DNA of 64,000 nucleotides, from contig NZ_CP115844.1 in the NCBI RefSeq assembly GCF_013318015.2, forward strand, positions 1 to 64,000, given 5' to 3'. Below, in pieces: positions 18,931 to 27,716 of the stretch; the first letter of the stretch is position 1, and every line of letters starts with the position of its first letter. The notes beneath the pieces are model-generated. The model ran no database searches, was not told where the DNA came from, and saw nothing but the letters and a program-made list of their open reading frames with translations. The position numbers and the translations under genes are program-made. The stretch comes from Agrobacterium tumefaciens. Its GTDB lineage: Bacteria > Pseudomonadota > Alphaproteobacteria > Rhizobiales > Rhizobiaceae.

Positions 18931-20766
18931 ATGTCCAGCGATGATCGTTTCGACATAATCTCCATTGGTGGGAAGGGCTACGATGTTCTTCTCAGAGAGT
19001 TGAGCTCAGCTGTACCGGGCGTCCTTTTTGGTAGTGCGGTTTCGATTTTCGAACCAACGCTTTTGCAAGGCGCACGCCCCACATCCCAGGCTGTCGCCCG
19101 CGCTCTTTGCGAGGCGGCGGGTCTTGATGCCGCAACATTCGCGTCGGCCATCGAAGGTGCTGCTTATGAGGCACTGCTGCAGGAGCATCCCGCTCGAACG
19201 AGATTATCACGAGTTTTTTCAAACTACTTTCTACGCTTTGGTGCCGCTCAAGGTCCAGAAACAGTCGGGTTTAACAAGTGCCATCGAGCGATAGCCCATC
19301 TGCTTTCGCAAGGACGATTGCGGGGCGCTGTCACAACCAATTATGACACCTGCTTGGAGCAGGCATATGAAGATCTGCAACTTACAAAGTTTCTCAACAC
19401 AATAGTCCGGCGGAGCGATGCCGCTAGGAAGGTAGCTTCGGGCCAGAACCAACTGCCTCTGGCGCCGACTCTGTTCAAGTTGCACGGTTGTGCGCGTCAC
19501 CCAAAAACCATGATCTTTTCGCTGGAGCAGGAAAAGGAGATGCCTACCTGGAAAAAGCGGACAATGGGATCCCTATTGGGCAAGACTGTACTGGTGCTTG
19601 GATACTCGGGTCTGGATTTTGAAGTTTGCCCGGAGTTGTATGACCTGGAGATTGATAACCTATATTGGATGGCTTGGGGAAAAAATGGCGTTCCGGACCT
19701 CACGTCGAATGCAAAAAAGGTTTTGAACAAGGATCGCCGCCGGTCAACGGTCATCTGCGGAGATATGCGCGAGTTTCTTTCGGATATGGTGCCGCTCCTT
19801 TCTCGGGATCTACCAGAGGCTAGGAACCCCGTTGTGCCGGCTTTGCTGTCAGATCAACTCCTCAATGCGCTTGACCAAAGCGGCCGACGGTTGTGGGCCG
19901 CACGTGCGTTCGCCATGCTGAGCATTCCCACGGCGGCAAGTTCAGCTCTGCGGATAGAGCAGGCTGGGTCGGAAGACCAAACGTTGTCGCGCGAGTTCGA
20001 ACTCGTCCGCCTCGATGCGCTCAATCACAGTATGAGATACTATGATAACGCGGACGCCAACAAAGCGATGTCAGAGGATGCGTCGTTGCCGCTGAGGGAT
20101 AGAATCGCCCATGCTATCGGGGAGTCTGGTGCCTGTTCCATGGCCGGCGATGAAAAACGCTCCGGCGCGGCTCTCAGCCGCGTGCGCGATCTAATAAAGA
20201 ATCTGACTAATCCGTTAGACCGCAAGCGCCATCTGATAAAAGTCGAATGGATGGGCCTCTTGCTGGAATCCGCCGCGCGCGATCCCAAAGATTCAGATCT
20301 CAAGGAAAGCCTGATAGTCCGCTTTCGCGCATTAAAGCGCCGAGCCTTCAATGTTGGCGAGCACGCCCTTGTCGATCTGTGTGAGCAGGAAGTGGCCCAG
20401 CTTTCCAATGTCGGCGTCACTGCTATCTCTTCCAGAAGGGACCGATCATCCGGTGACATATTTGAGCAAATAGGGAACTACGTTGGTCAAGTGACGGCTT
20501 TGGACACGCGGACGCAACAGACCGGATCAACGGAGCTCGCAAGCCAACTTAGAAAGCGACTTGAAAAAATGCCTCTGTACGGGCTTCCCGCCTGGAGGGT
20601 GTACAGGACGCTAATCGATTTCGCGCCAACGCTTGATGAAAGAGAGAAGTTGTACCGGTTGTTCGAAGAGTCGATCGCCACCTGCCAATTTCATCCCGAC
20701 TATGTGCTGCGCGTACGGGAAACCACCCGACAGAAGGTTACAGCGCCGCTCTGGTCAGAGACGTAA
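18931..20766 (+). CDS. SIR2-domain defence protein
   Basis: A 611-aa protein. The N-terminal ~270 residues form a SIR2-like NAD-binding domain: FGSAVSIFEPT near residue 33, GAVTTNYDTCLE (about 132-143), LFKLHGCARH (about 181-190) and VLVLGYSGLDFEVCPEL. The rest is alpha-helical without a recognised fold. In phage defence such proteins are usually NAD+-degrading effectors triggered by infection. ATG 18931 is preferred; a TTG two codons upstream is possible. It stands alone on its strand, so it may be a one-gene system. Confidence 0.78.
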   Translation: MSSDDRFDIISIGGKGYDVLLRELSSAVPGVLFGSAVSIFEPTLLQGARPTSQAVARALCEAAGLDAATFASAIEGAAYEALLQEHPARTRLSRVFSNYFLRFGAAQGPETVGFNKCHRAIAHLLSQGRLRGAVTTNYDTCLEQAYEDLQLTKFLNTIVRRSDAARKVASGQNQLPLAPTLFKLHGCARHPKTMIFSLEQEKEMPTWKKRTMGSLLGKTVLVLGYSGLDFEVCPELYDLEIDNLYWMAWGKNGVPDLTSNAKKVLNKDRRRSTVICGDMREFLSDMVPLLSRDLPEARNPVVPALLSDQLLNALDQSGRRLWAARAFAMLSIPTAASSALRIEQAGSEDQTLSREFELVRLDALNHSMRYYDNADANKAMSEDASLPLRDRIAHAIGESGACSMAGDEKRSGAALSRVRDLIKNLTNPLDRKRHLIKVEWMGLLLESAARDPKDSDLKESLIVRFRALKRRAFNVGEHALVDLCEQEVAQLSNVGVTAISSRRDRSSGDIFEQIGNYVGQVTALDTRTQQTGSTELASQLRKRLEKMPLYGLPAWRVYRTLIDFAPTLDEREKLYRLFEESIATCQFHPDYVLRVRETTRQKVTAPLWSET

Positions 20767-20867
20767 AGCGGCGACTTGCTATCAACGCCGGGCAGCGGGC
20801 TAGAACTGGTAAGTTAGGAACGGTTCACACCTCCCAAATTCAGTATTAAAGTGCATCGGCAAAGGCA

Positions 20868-22613
20868 TCACTCATTTGGATTCAGCGCCACGACAATGCG
20901 CGCTTTCAACGCCTTGCGGCGTTGGTCGTAGAACTCCTGGAAAGCACTAAGATCCTCAGGGAGCGACGCAATCTCGAGCCCGGCGAGGTATTGTTGGCGC
21001 GCTACTTCGTCCGGTTTGATCCAGGCATACCACTCATGCGGCATCTTCTGGCGTTTCTGACTGTTGATCGAGCCTTCCAGAAGCTGAAGGTTCGGTAATC
21101 GATTGTGCTTGTCCTGCAGCGCGTCCCAGAGATCCTGGTGTACGCCAGCCTTGCGCAGCTGTGCGGTGGAGAACCGCCCCTGAGGAAATATGTGATCGAC
21201 ATGGAAGTGTCTAGACAGGTCGAATCCAGGAAAGATCAGCGACAGCAACGCAAACGTTTTGCCATCGCCATAAGACAGGTCGCATAGCTCATCGATTTCG
21301 ACGTCCGTGAACGACAGTGATTTTCCGCGGAGGGCCATGACCGCCTCCAACTCCGCCACCGGAAAGCCGCTCGTGGCATGGGCGCTTATCTTTTCTCTCA
21401 GCGCCGTCAGCAGCGTATCAAGGCCACTGCCCCAAATCCCGGATGCCTTGAGGATGCTGCGGACCAACCAACGGCGAATGCCCTCGCGGTCTGCAGCGAA
21501 CTCGGCGCGATGGAGATATGCTCCGTCGAGATTGCGGGCGTAGAGATAGTAGGCAATGGGAAGAATTGAACTTTCTGCTCGCAAGTTCTGGCTGCTGAAG
21601 CCGAAGGATGCAAGCAGCTGTACAGCAAGCAGCATTGCGTCGTGGATCCGGGGCCAGTTAGCTTCCAGGATCGCCATATTGTTCTTGTTGAAGTTTTCGA
21701 CCTTGAAGCCAACACTGCCGATATCAGACAGCATGAGGCCAGCCTTGAGAGCCAGGTCCTTGGTGAACTTGAACCCGTCTCCTTCCTTGTTCATCTCGTC
21801 CACCAGCGAATGGATGGCCTCTCTGGCATCGACCTTTTCCCATTGGGCTACGGCCACCGACAGGAGAAGATCGGAATACGAGAGCGGCGTGCCACCATTG
21901 TTCATGCGGATGAAGATGTTCAAAACATGCTCGAGGCTTTGGCTTTCCTCTTCATAATAGGTGATGAGATCCTTGTCGTGGATCGTCTTGTGAAGCAGAC
22001 GCAGGGTCGCGCGCGCCGTCTTCACGGCCTCTTTGTCCAGGTTAAGGTCATCAAGGCTGTCGATGAGATCATCATACTCCTCCTCCATGACGCGCCCGCA
22101 CCTGAACCAAACCTCGCCCGACTCCGGCTTTATCGACTGCTGCTCGGTCAGAAACTCGAAGTGGTAACGGCATCCGGATTCAGTATCAAGCTCGCTTAAG
22201 AGATCGAGATAGAGGTAGCGAACAGGAAAGGCCGCATCCGTGCTCCAGCGCTTGCCAGGCATCTTCCAGGCGTAGGAACCCCGGAGCCCCACATTCAGAG
22301 CGGTCATGCGTTGCTGGCCATCGAGAACGGCGGTCAGTTCGCGGTTTGGAGGGGTCTGCAAAAACTCGCAGTGAAAGCGGTCGCGTTGATGATAGTGACG
22401 GACGAAATCATAGAATTTGTACTCTGTGCGTCGCTCCTGCTCGATTTTCCAGAACAGGAATGTTCCGAACGGATACCCTTGCATAAGACTGTCGAACAGT
22501 TCGCAGACTTGGTCCGGCCACCATACGAACTCGCGCTGAATTGCAGGCAGGACGTAATCCTGGTTTGCGATTTTATCGAGCAAGGATTTGATGGTGCCGC
22601 CGGGCTTATACAT
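20868..22613 (-). CDS. DUF262/HNH protein (GmrSD-like type IV restriction)
   Basis: A 581-aa protein with an N-terminal DUF262 (ParB-like NTPase) domain, shown by VLPAIQREFVW (about 22-32) and VLDGQQRMTALN (about 96-107). A C-terminal DUF1524-type HNH region has HFHVDHIFPQGRF (about 470), then KHNRLPNLQLLEG and NSQKRQKMP. Proteins with this fusion (GmrSD, SspE) cut modified phage DNA or act in phosphorothioate-based defence. No dnd/ssp genes are nearby, so a stand-alone modification-dependent nuclease is more likely. The catalytic motifs appear intact. Confidence 0.82.
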   Translation of the reverse strand: MYKPGGTIKSLLDKIANQDYVLPAIQREFVWWPDQVCELFDSLMQGYPFGTFLFWKIEQERRTEYKFYDFVRHYHQRDRFHCEFLQTPPNRELTAVLDGQQRMTALNVGLRGSYAWKMPGKRWSTDAAFPVRYLYLDLLSELDTESGCRYHFEFLTEQQSIKPESGEVWFRCGRVMEEEYDDLIDSLDDLNLDKEAVKTARATLRLLHKTIHDKDLITYYEEESQSLEHVLNIFIRMNNGGTPLSYSDLLLSVAVAQWEKVDAREAIHSLVDEMNKEGDGFKFTKDLALKAGLMLSDIGSVGFKVENFNKNNMAILEANWPRIHDAMLLAVQLLASFGFSSQNLRAESSILPIAYYLYARNLDGAYLHRAEFAADREGIRRWLVRSILKASGIWGSGLDTLLTALREKISAHATSGFPVAELEAVMALRGKSLSFTDVEIDELCDLSYGDGKTFALLSLIFPGFDLSRHFHVDHIFPQGRFSTAQLRKAGVHQDLWDALQDKHNRLPNLQLLEGSINSQKRQKMPHEWYAWIKPDEVARQQYLAGLEIASLPEDLSAFQEFYDQRRKALKARIVVALNPNE

Positions 22614-22786
22614 TAAATACTCTCTGTCTGTTTCGTGAAAAGGTGCGAGATACAGCCACGTGATGCATTACTGGCAATCCAACGCCGCCGCCGCTGTTGC
22701 CGATGGCACCTGGTTCATCAGGAAGGTGCCGATCGCCCCGTGAAATTGCTGGTCGTGAAGAGGGAGGGTTTGGTCGCTTTTCAGTA

Positions 22787-23647
22787 TTAAGCCATGTTGC
22801 CTAGTCCTGGCAGGATATCGTCCGTCCATATTTGAATCGCCGGCACCCCAGCTCTAGCCTCTTCGTTAATCCGCTCCAGTGGCAGGTCTGGGAAACTCAC
22901 GCCAGCAGGCACGTAGCGTATATCGGTCGAGCCGGAGATGAATTTTTTTGCCGGGAATGCTTCCAGAACGCGCCGCTGGTCCGGGAATACCGTGTAGTGG
23001 ATGTCGGGGTCGCGCGGCATCTGTGACCGGAGTTCCGGAGCGATGACATCCTGAGCGCGAGGCTTAACATTCGCCAGCCCCTTGCCGAGAATGATCGGCG
23101 GAACGTGTCGTTGGAAGGCGTCTCCTCTCCACCGCTGATAGTGCAAGGTTACGTCGATGACATCGTACGGAGGCGCAATTACCCACATATGGCCGGTATC
23201 GAAACCGGCTCCTTCGTTTTGGTCGATGATCGCAAAATGTCGTGAGGCTCCTTCGGCATAGACCGATGCAGAACCACGCATCGGAATATTCCAGATACCG
23301 AGCCGGTCCAAAATGCGGGTCAAAATGGCGGTCATCGCGATACAGGCGCCATACCAGCCGTGCTGCACGATCCGTCGCTGCAGGATATTTGTCACCTGAG
23401 GGACAATAGTCTGGACGCGCGCGTCATAGGTCTGATCCCGCTCGCGAAGCAACACCCACTCGGCGTAGCGTTCCGCGAACCGCGAGTCCGTGCGCTCTTG
23501 TGCGACAAAATTTGGCTGATCGTAAAAACCGGGCTGGCTAATGTCGATGCCCAATTCCTGAAACAGACTGACTATTGCCGTACGGCGGGCATTCACTGCC
23601 TCCGGCGAAGGATGCGCCAGCCGTCTTTTCGTTTTTGCCTCGCCCAC
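22787..23647 (-). CDS. Transglutaminase-like cysteine peptidase
   Basis: A 286-aa protein with a papain/transglutaminase-type triad: Cys102 in WYGACIAMTAIL, His153 in TGHMWVIAP and Asp165 in DVIDVTLHY. No signal peptide is seen, so it should be cytoplasmic. Start is GTG 23647 with AGGGGGCAATC directly upstream. The gene is divergent from the HEPN gene at 23758 with about 110 bp between starts, so the two may share regulation. A protease next to a HEPN RNase would suit a proteolysis-triggered toxin, but that is inference. Confidence 0.6.
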   Translation of the reverse strand: MGEAKTKRRLAHPSPEAVNARRTAIVSLFQELGIDISQPGFYDQPNFVAQERTDSRFAERYAEWVLLRERDQTYDARVQTIVPQVTNILQRRIVQHGWYGACIAMTAILTRILDRLGIWNIPMRGSASVYAEGASRHFAIIDQNEGAGFDTGHMWVIAPPYDVIDVTLHYQRWRGDAFQRHVPPIILGKGLANVKPRAQDVIAPELRSQMPRDPDIHYTVFPDQRRVLEAFPAKKFISGSTDIRYVPAGVSFPDLPLERINEEARAGVPAIQIWTDDILPGLGNMA

Positions 23648-23757
23648 GATTGCCCCCTGTGGTGTTCTTTCACCAGATTACCAATATAGAAGATATTTCA
23701 GATAGTGATCGTAAAAATTGCAAGCGGGAACTTTATCTAGCAGGGGAAGAGAGAAAA

Positions 23758-24801
23758 ATGATCCGTATGGTCGACCAAATCTGGGAGGACGCGGGGTACA
23801 GCAGGATTGAAGAAGGCGGCCACTTGCGGGGCCGATTTTGCCGGTTGCTCATCTACCATATTGAAGGCTTTAAGACAGACCTTCCGATCGTTGGTCCGCT
23901 GAGTCATGTAATTGACGGGCATCATTACACCCTCGCTATTGGCGGAAGCGTAAACGAGACCTGTCGAGCTCTTGTCAATGACGAGCTCGTGGAAGATGAG
24001 GCTCTATGGCGCAAGGGAAACAACACGATCGGGCCGTATCTGGTGCTGAAAATCGGGCCGACCGATGAACACGAGCTTATGGCCACTCATTTCCTAAGGA
24101 GTGGAAACGAGATTTGGATCAATGGTGGCTGCGAGAGTGCCACGGCAGAGCTGGATCAACTGCACGAGCGCGTTGGACCACGAGTTGTCTCCAGCTTGGC
24201 GATCGCATTTTCAAGTGAGCATACAGTTTTTCGCTCAATTGAAGCGATGAACTATGGTCACGCAACGAGCGGCGAACAGCTTCGCGACATGAGCTTTTCC
24301 ATGACAGCTTACGCCATTGTTTCCAAGCCGATCGCAGCTGAGGAAGTCAGAGCTCGGGTCACCGCCGCCCTGGAACGCTCCTCCCAACTGGACAGGAATG
24401 TTGCAGGGTTCTTCGATCTGGCGCTGAAGGAGACCGACCCAACCAAGCAGTTTTTGCTCTTTTTCATCGCGCTTGAACTGCTGACGAAAACGGAGTTTTC
24501 CAAGCACTACCCTTCCATTGTGAGCTCCGTGAGCTCTGCGACTTTGCCACCAAAGAAAAAGAGGGAGCTTCAGAACCAATTCTCCTGGCTGCGAGAGCAC
24601 GCATTGACGACTCTATCTGACCAATGCGTGGCTCGTTTCGAGCGATTGAGAAAGGTGAGAAATCTGATAGCGCACGGCGGTATCGCTTCGCCCGATCCGC
24701 AAAGCTTGGAGGAGGTCAAGATCTTGGCAACAGCAGTGCTCTCTTCCGTCATCGCGGAGAACCAAGCCTATATCCAGAACGTGTGTCTACCGAGAGGGTA
24801 G
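23758..24801 (+). CDS. HEPN-domain protein (predicted RNase)
   Basis: A 347-aa protein whose C-terminal ~110 residues form a HEPN-like helical domain with the R-x4-H signature in RKVRNLIAHGG (about residues 297-307), preceded by FFIALELLTKTEF. It resembles the Apea-like HEPN group. HEPN proteins often cleave RNA in toxin or abortive-infection systems. ATG 23758 is preceded by AGGGGAAGAGAG. A longer frame upstream would run into the divergent protease gene and was rejected. The gene at 24827 follows after 25 bp and is probably co-transcribed. Confidence 0.7.
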   Translation: MIRMVDQIWEDAGYSRIEEGGHLRGRFCRLLIYHIEGFKTDLPIVGPLSHVIDGHHYTLAIGGSVNETCRALVNDELVEDEALWRKGNNTIGPYLVLKIGPTDEHELMATHFLRSGNEIWINGGCESATAELDQLHERVGPRVVSSLAIAFSSEHTVFRSIEAMNYGHATSGEQLRDMSFSMTAYAIVSKPIAAEEVRARVTAALERSSQLDRNVAGFFDLALKETDPTKQFLLFFIALELLTKTEFSKHYPSIVSSVSSATLPPKKKRELQNQFSWLREHALTTLSDQCVARFERLRKVRNLIAHGGIASPDPQSLEEVKILATAVLSSVIAENQAYIQNVCLPRG

Positions 24802-24826
24802 ATGGAACGAGATTGATAAATCACCT

Positions 24827-26041
24827 ATGAAACCTACTAAACTCTCAAAGTTGCAGAAAATAAGGAACCGGGCGCGATGCGTTCTTTGCCGATGGCTTAG
24901 CCGGCGGCTCGCTCCGCTGAAAGGCAAGGCTTTCAAACCCGTCACTCAGAGTAAGCCCGTCCCCTATGTCGAGCGTATGATTGCTGTTTCCGGAGGACCA
25001 GCTCTGGTATGGCCTTATTATAACCTACGGCCGGGATTGGGACCGTTTGAGCTTATCCCCGACAGCAACAGCTATCGAAGCCCGAATTGGCTTCAGCAAC
25101 TGCCAACCAGCATGCCGCGGCACAAGATCATCGTGAACCTGCTGCCCGCCCTGACCGAAGAGTGGTTGGCGAACGACCAATTCCAGACTGATACTGAGCG
25201 GCGCATCAAGGATGTCCTCGTCCGTTACGAGGAGCATGGTATTTGTTTTCGCAGAAATTATGCGCATGATCTCGCTAATATCTTGCGCGAAAATTCGGCG
25301 GGCCTGCGGTACAACTGGACTGTTCTCTTCTTCTACGTTGCTATTATCAAAAAGCTCCTGGAGAAGCGCAACGTTGATGAGGCGATGAACGAGCTCGTTC
25401 AAATCAGCAAGGCCAACGTGCCTAGAGCAGGCATGATGTTGTCACTGGGCGCATTGAGCCTCTTTCTTAAAGCGCGTCAGACAATACATCTCCCCGGTGA
25501 CGCGAAGCCGGCGTACTCGTTCGTCCAGGCGTTCTTCGCTTTTCAACCCGGTCGTAAAGACGAGGTGGATCATCTATCCGTGGCCTATCTCAGAAACAGG
25601 TCGCTTGATCTTGGAATCTATTACTTCTTCCCGGCCATGATTTCACTTGGCCAGAAGCCGACCGGCGAGACCGTAATCGCCACCCGTGACGCCCCGCTCT
25701 TGCGCCTGATATTTCGAGTTCTGCCTTTCCTTTTCGATCCAGTAGTTGCCCCGGCCATTCCCACGGCGATTGCTCGGGACGAATTCGCGACTGGCGATGG
25801 ACTGGAGTTCGTTGCCTGGCGCTCCCGACTAAACGAGACATTTGAGCCGCCTCTCAAAGAGGACCAAAAGCTAAAACGGCTCGCCAACCTGGCGGAATAC
25901 GCCATGAGCCTTTGCGATCTACCGGAGGAGAAGGAAGCTCTTGATCAGATTTGGCGTGAATGGACGTTGCCAGCCATTGGGTCGACAGACCTTCACCGGA
26001 ACGGCGGTGAGTTCCGGTCCGGCAGATGCAGCTCCGCGTAG
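24827..26041 (+). CDS. Unknown protein downstream of HEPN gene
   Basis: A 404-aa protein with no family recognised. The N-terminus is very basic (KLQKIRNRARCVLCRWLSRR), the middle is helical (VLFFYVAIIKKLLEKRNVDE) and a weakly hydrophobic segment (LIFRVLPFLFDPVVAPAIP) lies near residue 300. There is no clear membrane topology or signal peptide. The 25-bp gap suggests it belongs with the HEPN gene. The ribosome site is weak. Confidence 0.55.
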   Translation: MKPTKLSKLQKIRNRARCVLCRWLSRRLAPLKGKAFKPVTQSKPVPYVERMIAVSGGPALVWPYYNLRPGLGPFELIPDSNSYRSPNWLQQLPTSMPRHKIIVNLLPALTEEWLANDQFQTDTERRIKDVLVRYEEHGICFRRNYAHDLANILRENSAGLRYNWTVLFFYVAIIKKLLEKRNVDEAMNELVQISKANVPRAGMMLSLGALSLFLKARQTIHLPGDAKPAYSFVQAFFAFQPGRKDEVDHLSVAYLRNRSLDLGIYYFFPAMISLGQKPTGETVIATRDAPLLRLIFRVLPFLFDPVVAPAIPTAIARDEFATGDGLEFVAWRSRLNETFEPPLKEDQKLKRLANLAEYAMSLCDLPEEKEALDQIWREWTLPAIGSTDLHRNGGEFRSGRCSSA

Positions 26042-26227
26042 GTGTCACGTCGAGTCAAGCCTGCGCTAAGAGAGATGTAAAGCGAGGATGTATGGTTCCC
26101 GAGAGGGTCTCTTCAGAAGCGCGGCTACCCAACGCTGGTGATGGACTTGCAATGCCGATACGCGAGCGCGCAACATATTCAATCCGCGCACGGCCGACAA
26201 CCTCGTTGAACCGTTCCGCCTTTTCCT
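26042..26227. other. 186-bp convergent spacer
   Basis: This spacer lies between the convergent genes ending at 26041 and 26228. No terminator with a clear T-run was found. Confidence 0.35.
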
Positions 26228-26542
26228 TCAACGCCGTACATGCTGGCAATGGTACGGATCTGGGCAGCTCGGGTCTCGGTAACCGGTAATGGAGGCCGCC
26301 AGCACGCTGCGGGTGTGCAACTCCTTTTCAAAGAAGAGCCTTTTCACCTCATTTGCCAGTTCGGCTTCGACGCTTATGACCGACTTTCGCTCAACCAGAA
26401 GGTTTTGAAGCTCATCGAGCTGGCCATTCTCAGAGCACATCTTGAATATGTCGATAAGCATCGCGGCATCGATTTTCAAGGTCTTCCGTCGCCCTCTGTA
26501 GTAGACCGGGGCGGTCTCGATTTTCTCGTCTTTCTTAGCCAT
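26228..26542 (-). CDS. Small hypothetical protein, 104 aa
   Basis: A charged helical protein (MAKKDEKIETAPVYYRGRRK) with no recognised family. Its ATG lies 8 bp after the stop of the lipoprotein gene on the same strand and a GGGGG stretch precedes it, so both should be expressed together. It may be a partner of the lipoprotein. Confidence 0.5.
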   Translation of the reverse strand: MAKKDEKIETAPVYYRGRRKTLKIDAAMLIDIFKMCSENGQLDELQNLLVERKSVISVEAELANEVKRLFFEKELHTRSVLAASITGYRDPSCPDPYHCQHVRR

Positions 26543-26550
26543 GCAACCCC

Positions 26551-27498
26551 CTAAAAACCGTTATTGTAGATGATGGTCCGGCCAGCCTCGAACCGGTTAA
26601 TGAATTGATTTACGGCGTCGGCCGCTTGCTTCTGAGCCGGGGTAGCCCCCGGGCGCAGAGCTACATATCGCGGTGTAGTCGTCGCAGGTTTGAAGGTCAC
26701 ATCGGCAGGAATGGAAAGGCCGATAATAACTTTGTGCTTGTCAGTTCGACTGGTGTCATAAGTTACGCCGCCAGCCTTCAGCGCGTTCGTCAGCTCGGCC
26801 TTAGGAGCAACCGATCCAGATATCTTGGTGATAAACTCGGTTTCATCGACGGTGGTCGGTGAGCCTTGTCCTGCCTTGCCGGTAAGGCCATTGAAAAGGG
26901 AAGAGTCAACGAAGCTTTGTATCTTTTCGTCCATCCCGATCTTGCCAGTGATGGGATAGGCGAAATTGACCCCCTTCGCAGTCTTCTCGCAGTAGTCGTT
27001 CTGAACGTCCATCAGCAGGCCGCGGAATGTGTCGCTGTAGGCCTGAGTTCGGATATTGCTGCGGGAGAGATCCGCCCCCGCCTTCAGCCCAAGCGAAAGT
27101 GTTCCCCGCGTGACGGTTCGAATGAAGTCAAAATCCGCATTCGTATTATTCGTTTCGGTTACGTTGAACGAAAAGTCATAAACGATCGCCGCATTTTGAA
27201 AATACTCAAGGTAACTCCTCATTCTAGGAGTTAGCTTCCGGAAGTCGATGTATCTCGCGTAGTGATCTCCTGACCACGCCGCCGCCACCTGCCGGGCATA
27301 GGGGTCATCTTTCGGGAAAGCCAAATTTACCCTCAGATATTCTGCCAGTGCATGGCGTGTTTCGCAACGAATGCTCTGGATGATCTGTGTTGTACTCACA
27401 CCCGGCAAATCATCGGATAGCGGTGTTACTGCGCATCCCGCCAAGTAGGAAGTTGTTGCCGCGCAAAGCGCGGCCTTTTGCACCAAATTATTATTCAT
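26551..27498 (-). CDS. Predicted outer-membrane lipoprotein, unknown function
   Basis: A 315-aa precursor starting MNNNLVQKAALCAATTSYLA, with a typical lipobox LAGC followed by AVTPLSDDLPG, so it should be lipidated and exported. The mature part has no recognised domain; one segment (ATPAQKQAADAVNQFINRF) is helical. ATG 27498 sits a few bases after GGGGGCGGGGCT. It is co-directional with the small gene at 26228 and divergent from the metalloprotease gene. Confidence 0.6.
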   Translation of the reverse strand: MNNNLVQKAALCAATTSYLAGCAVTPLSDDLPGVSTTQIIQSIRCETRHALAEYLRVNLAFPKDDPYARQVAAAWSGDHYARYIDFRKLTPRMRSYLEYFQNAAIVYDFSFNVTETNNTNADFDFIRTVTRGTLSLGLKAGADLSRSNIRTQAYSDTFRGLLMDVQNDYCEKTAKGVNFAYPITGKIGMDEKIQSFVDSSLFNGLTGKAGQGSPTTVDETEFITKISGSVAPKAELTNALKAGGVTYDTSRTDKHKVIIGLSIPADVTFKPATTTPRYVALRPGATPAQKQAADAVNQFINRFEAGRTIIYNNGF

Positions 27499-27716
27499 AG
27501 CCCCGCCCCCGGACACCTTTAAGGCGAAGTTAACCATCGTTTCGAGTTAGTTGCAACGGGGCTTCAGCTCAGCTCCAAGTATTATTCCATATGTTGCCAC
27601 CTCCGATTCTTGCATCTGTACATTTGTAGAACGCCGTCATAGTATTTTTTGCCATCGGAGCGTGTGGGGCGCATCGATGTCAGCGCAAAAAGGGCGCAGC
27701 GTCTTCGGGGGTGAAC

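Noticed and set aside
20868..22613. SspE/Dnd-linked restriction
   Set aside because: No ssp or dnd modification genes are near; the PP-loop protein at 51.6 kb is far away and lacks partners.
23575..23757. Longer N-terminus for the HEPN protein
   Set aside because: It would overlap the divergent protease gene and the extra residues look like antisense; the ATG at 23758 has a good ribosome site.
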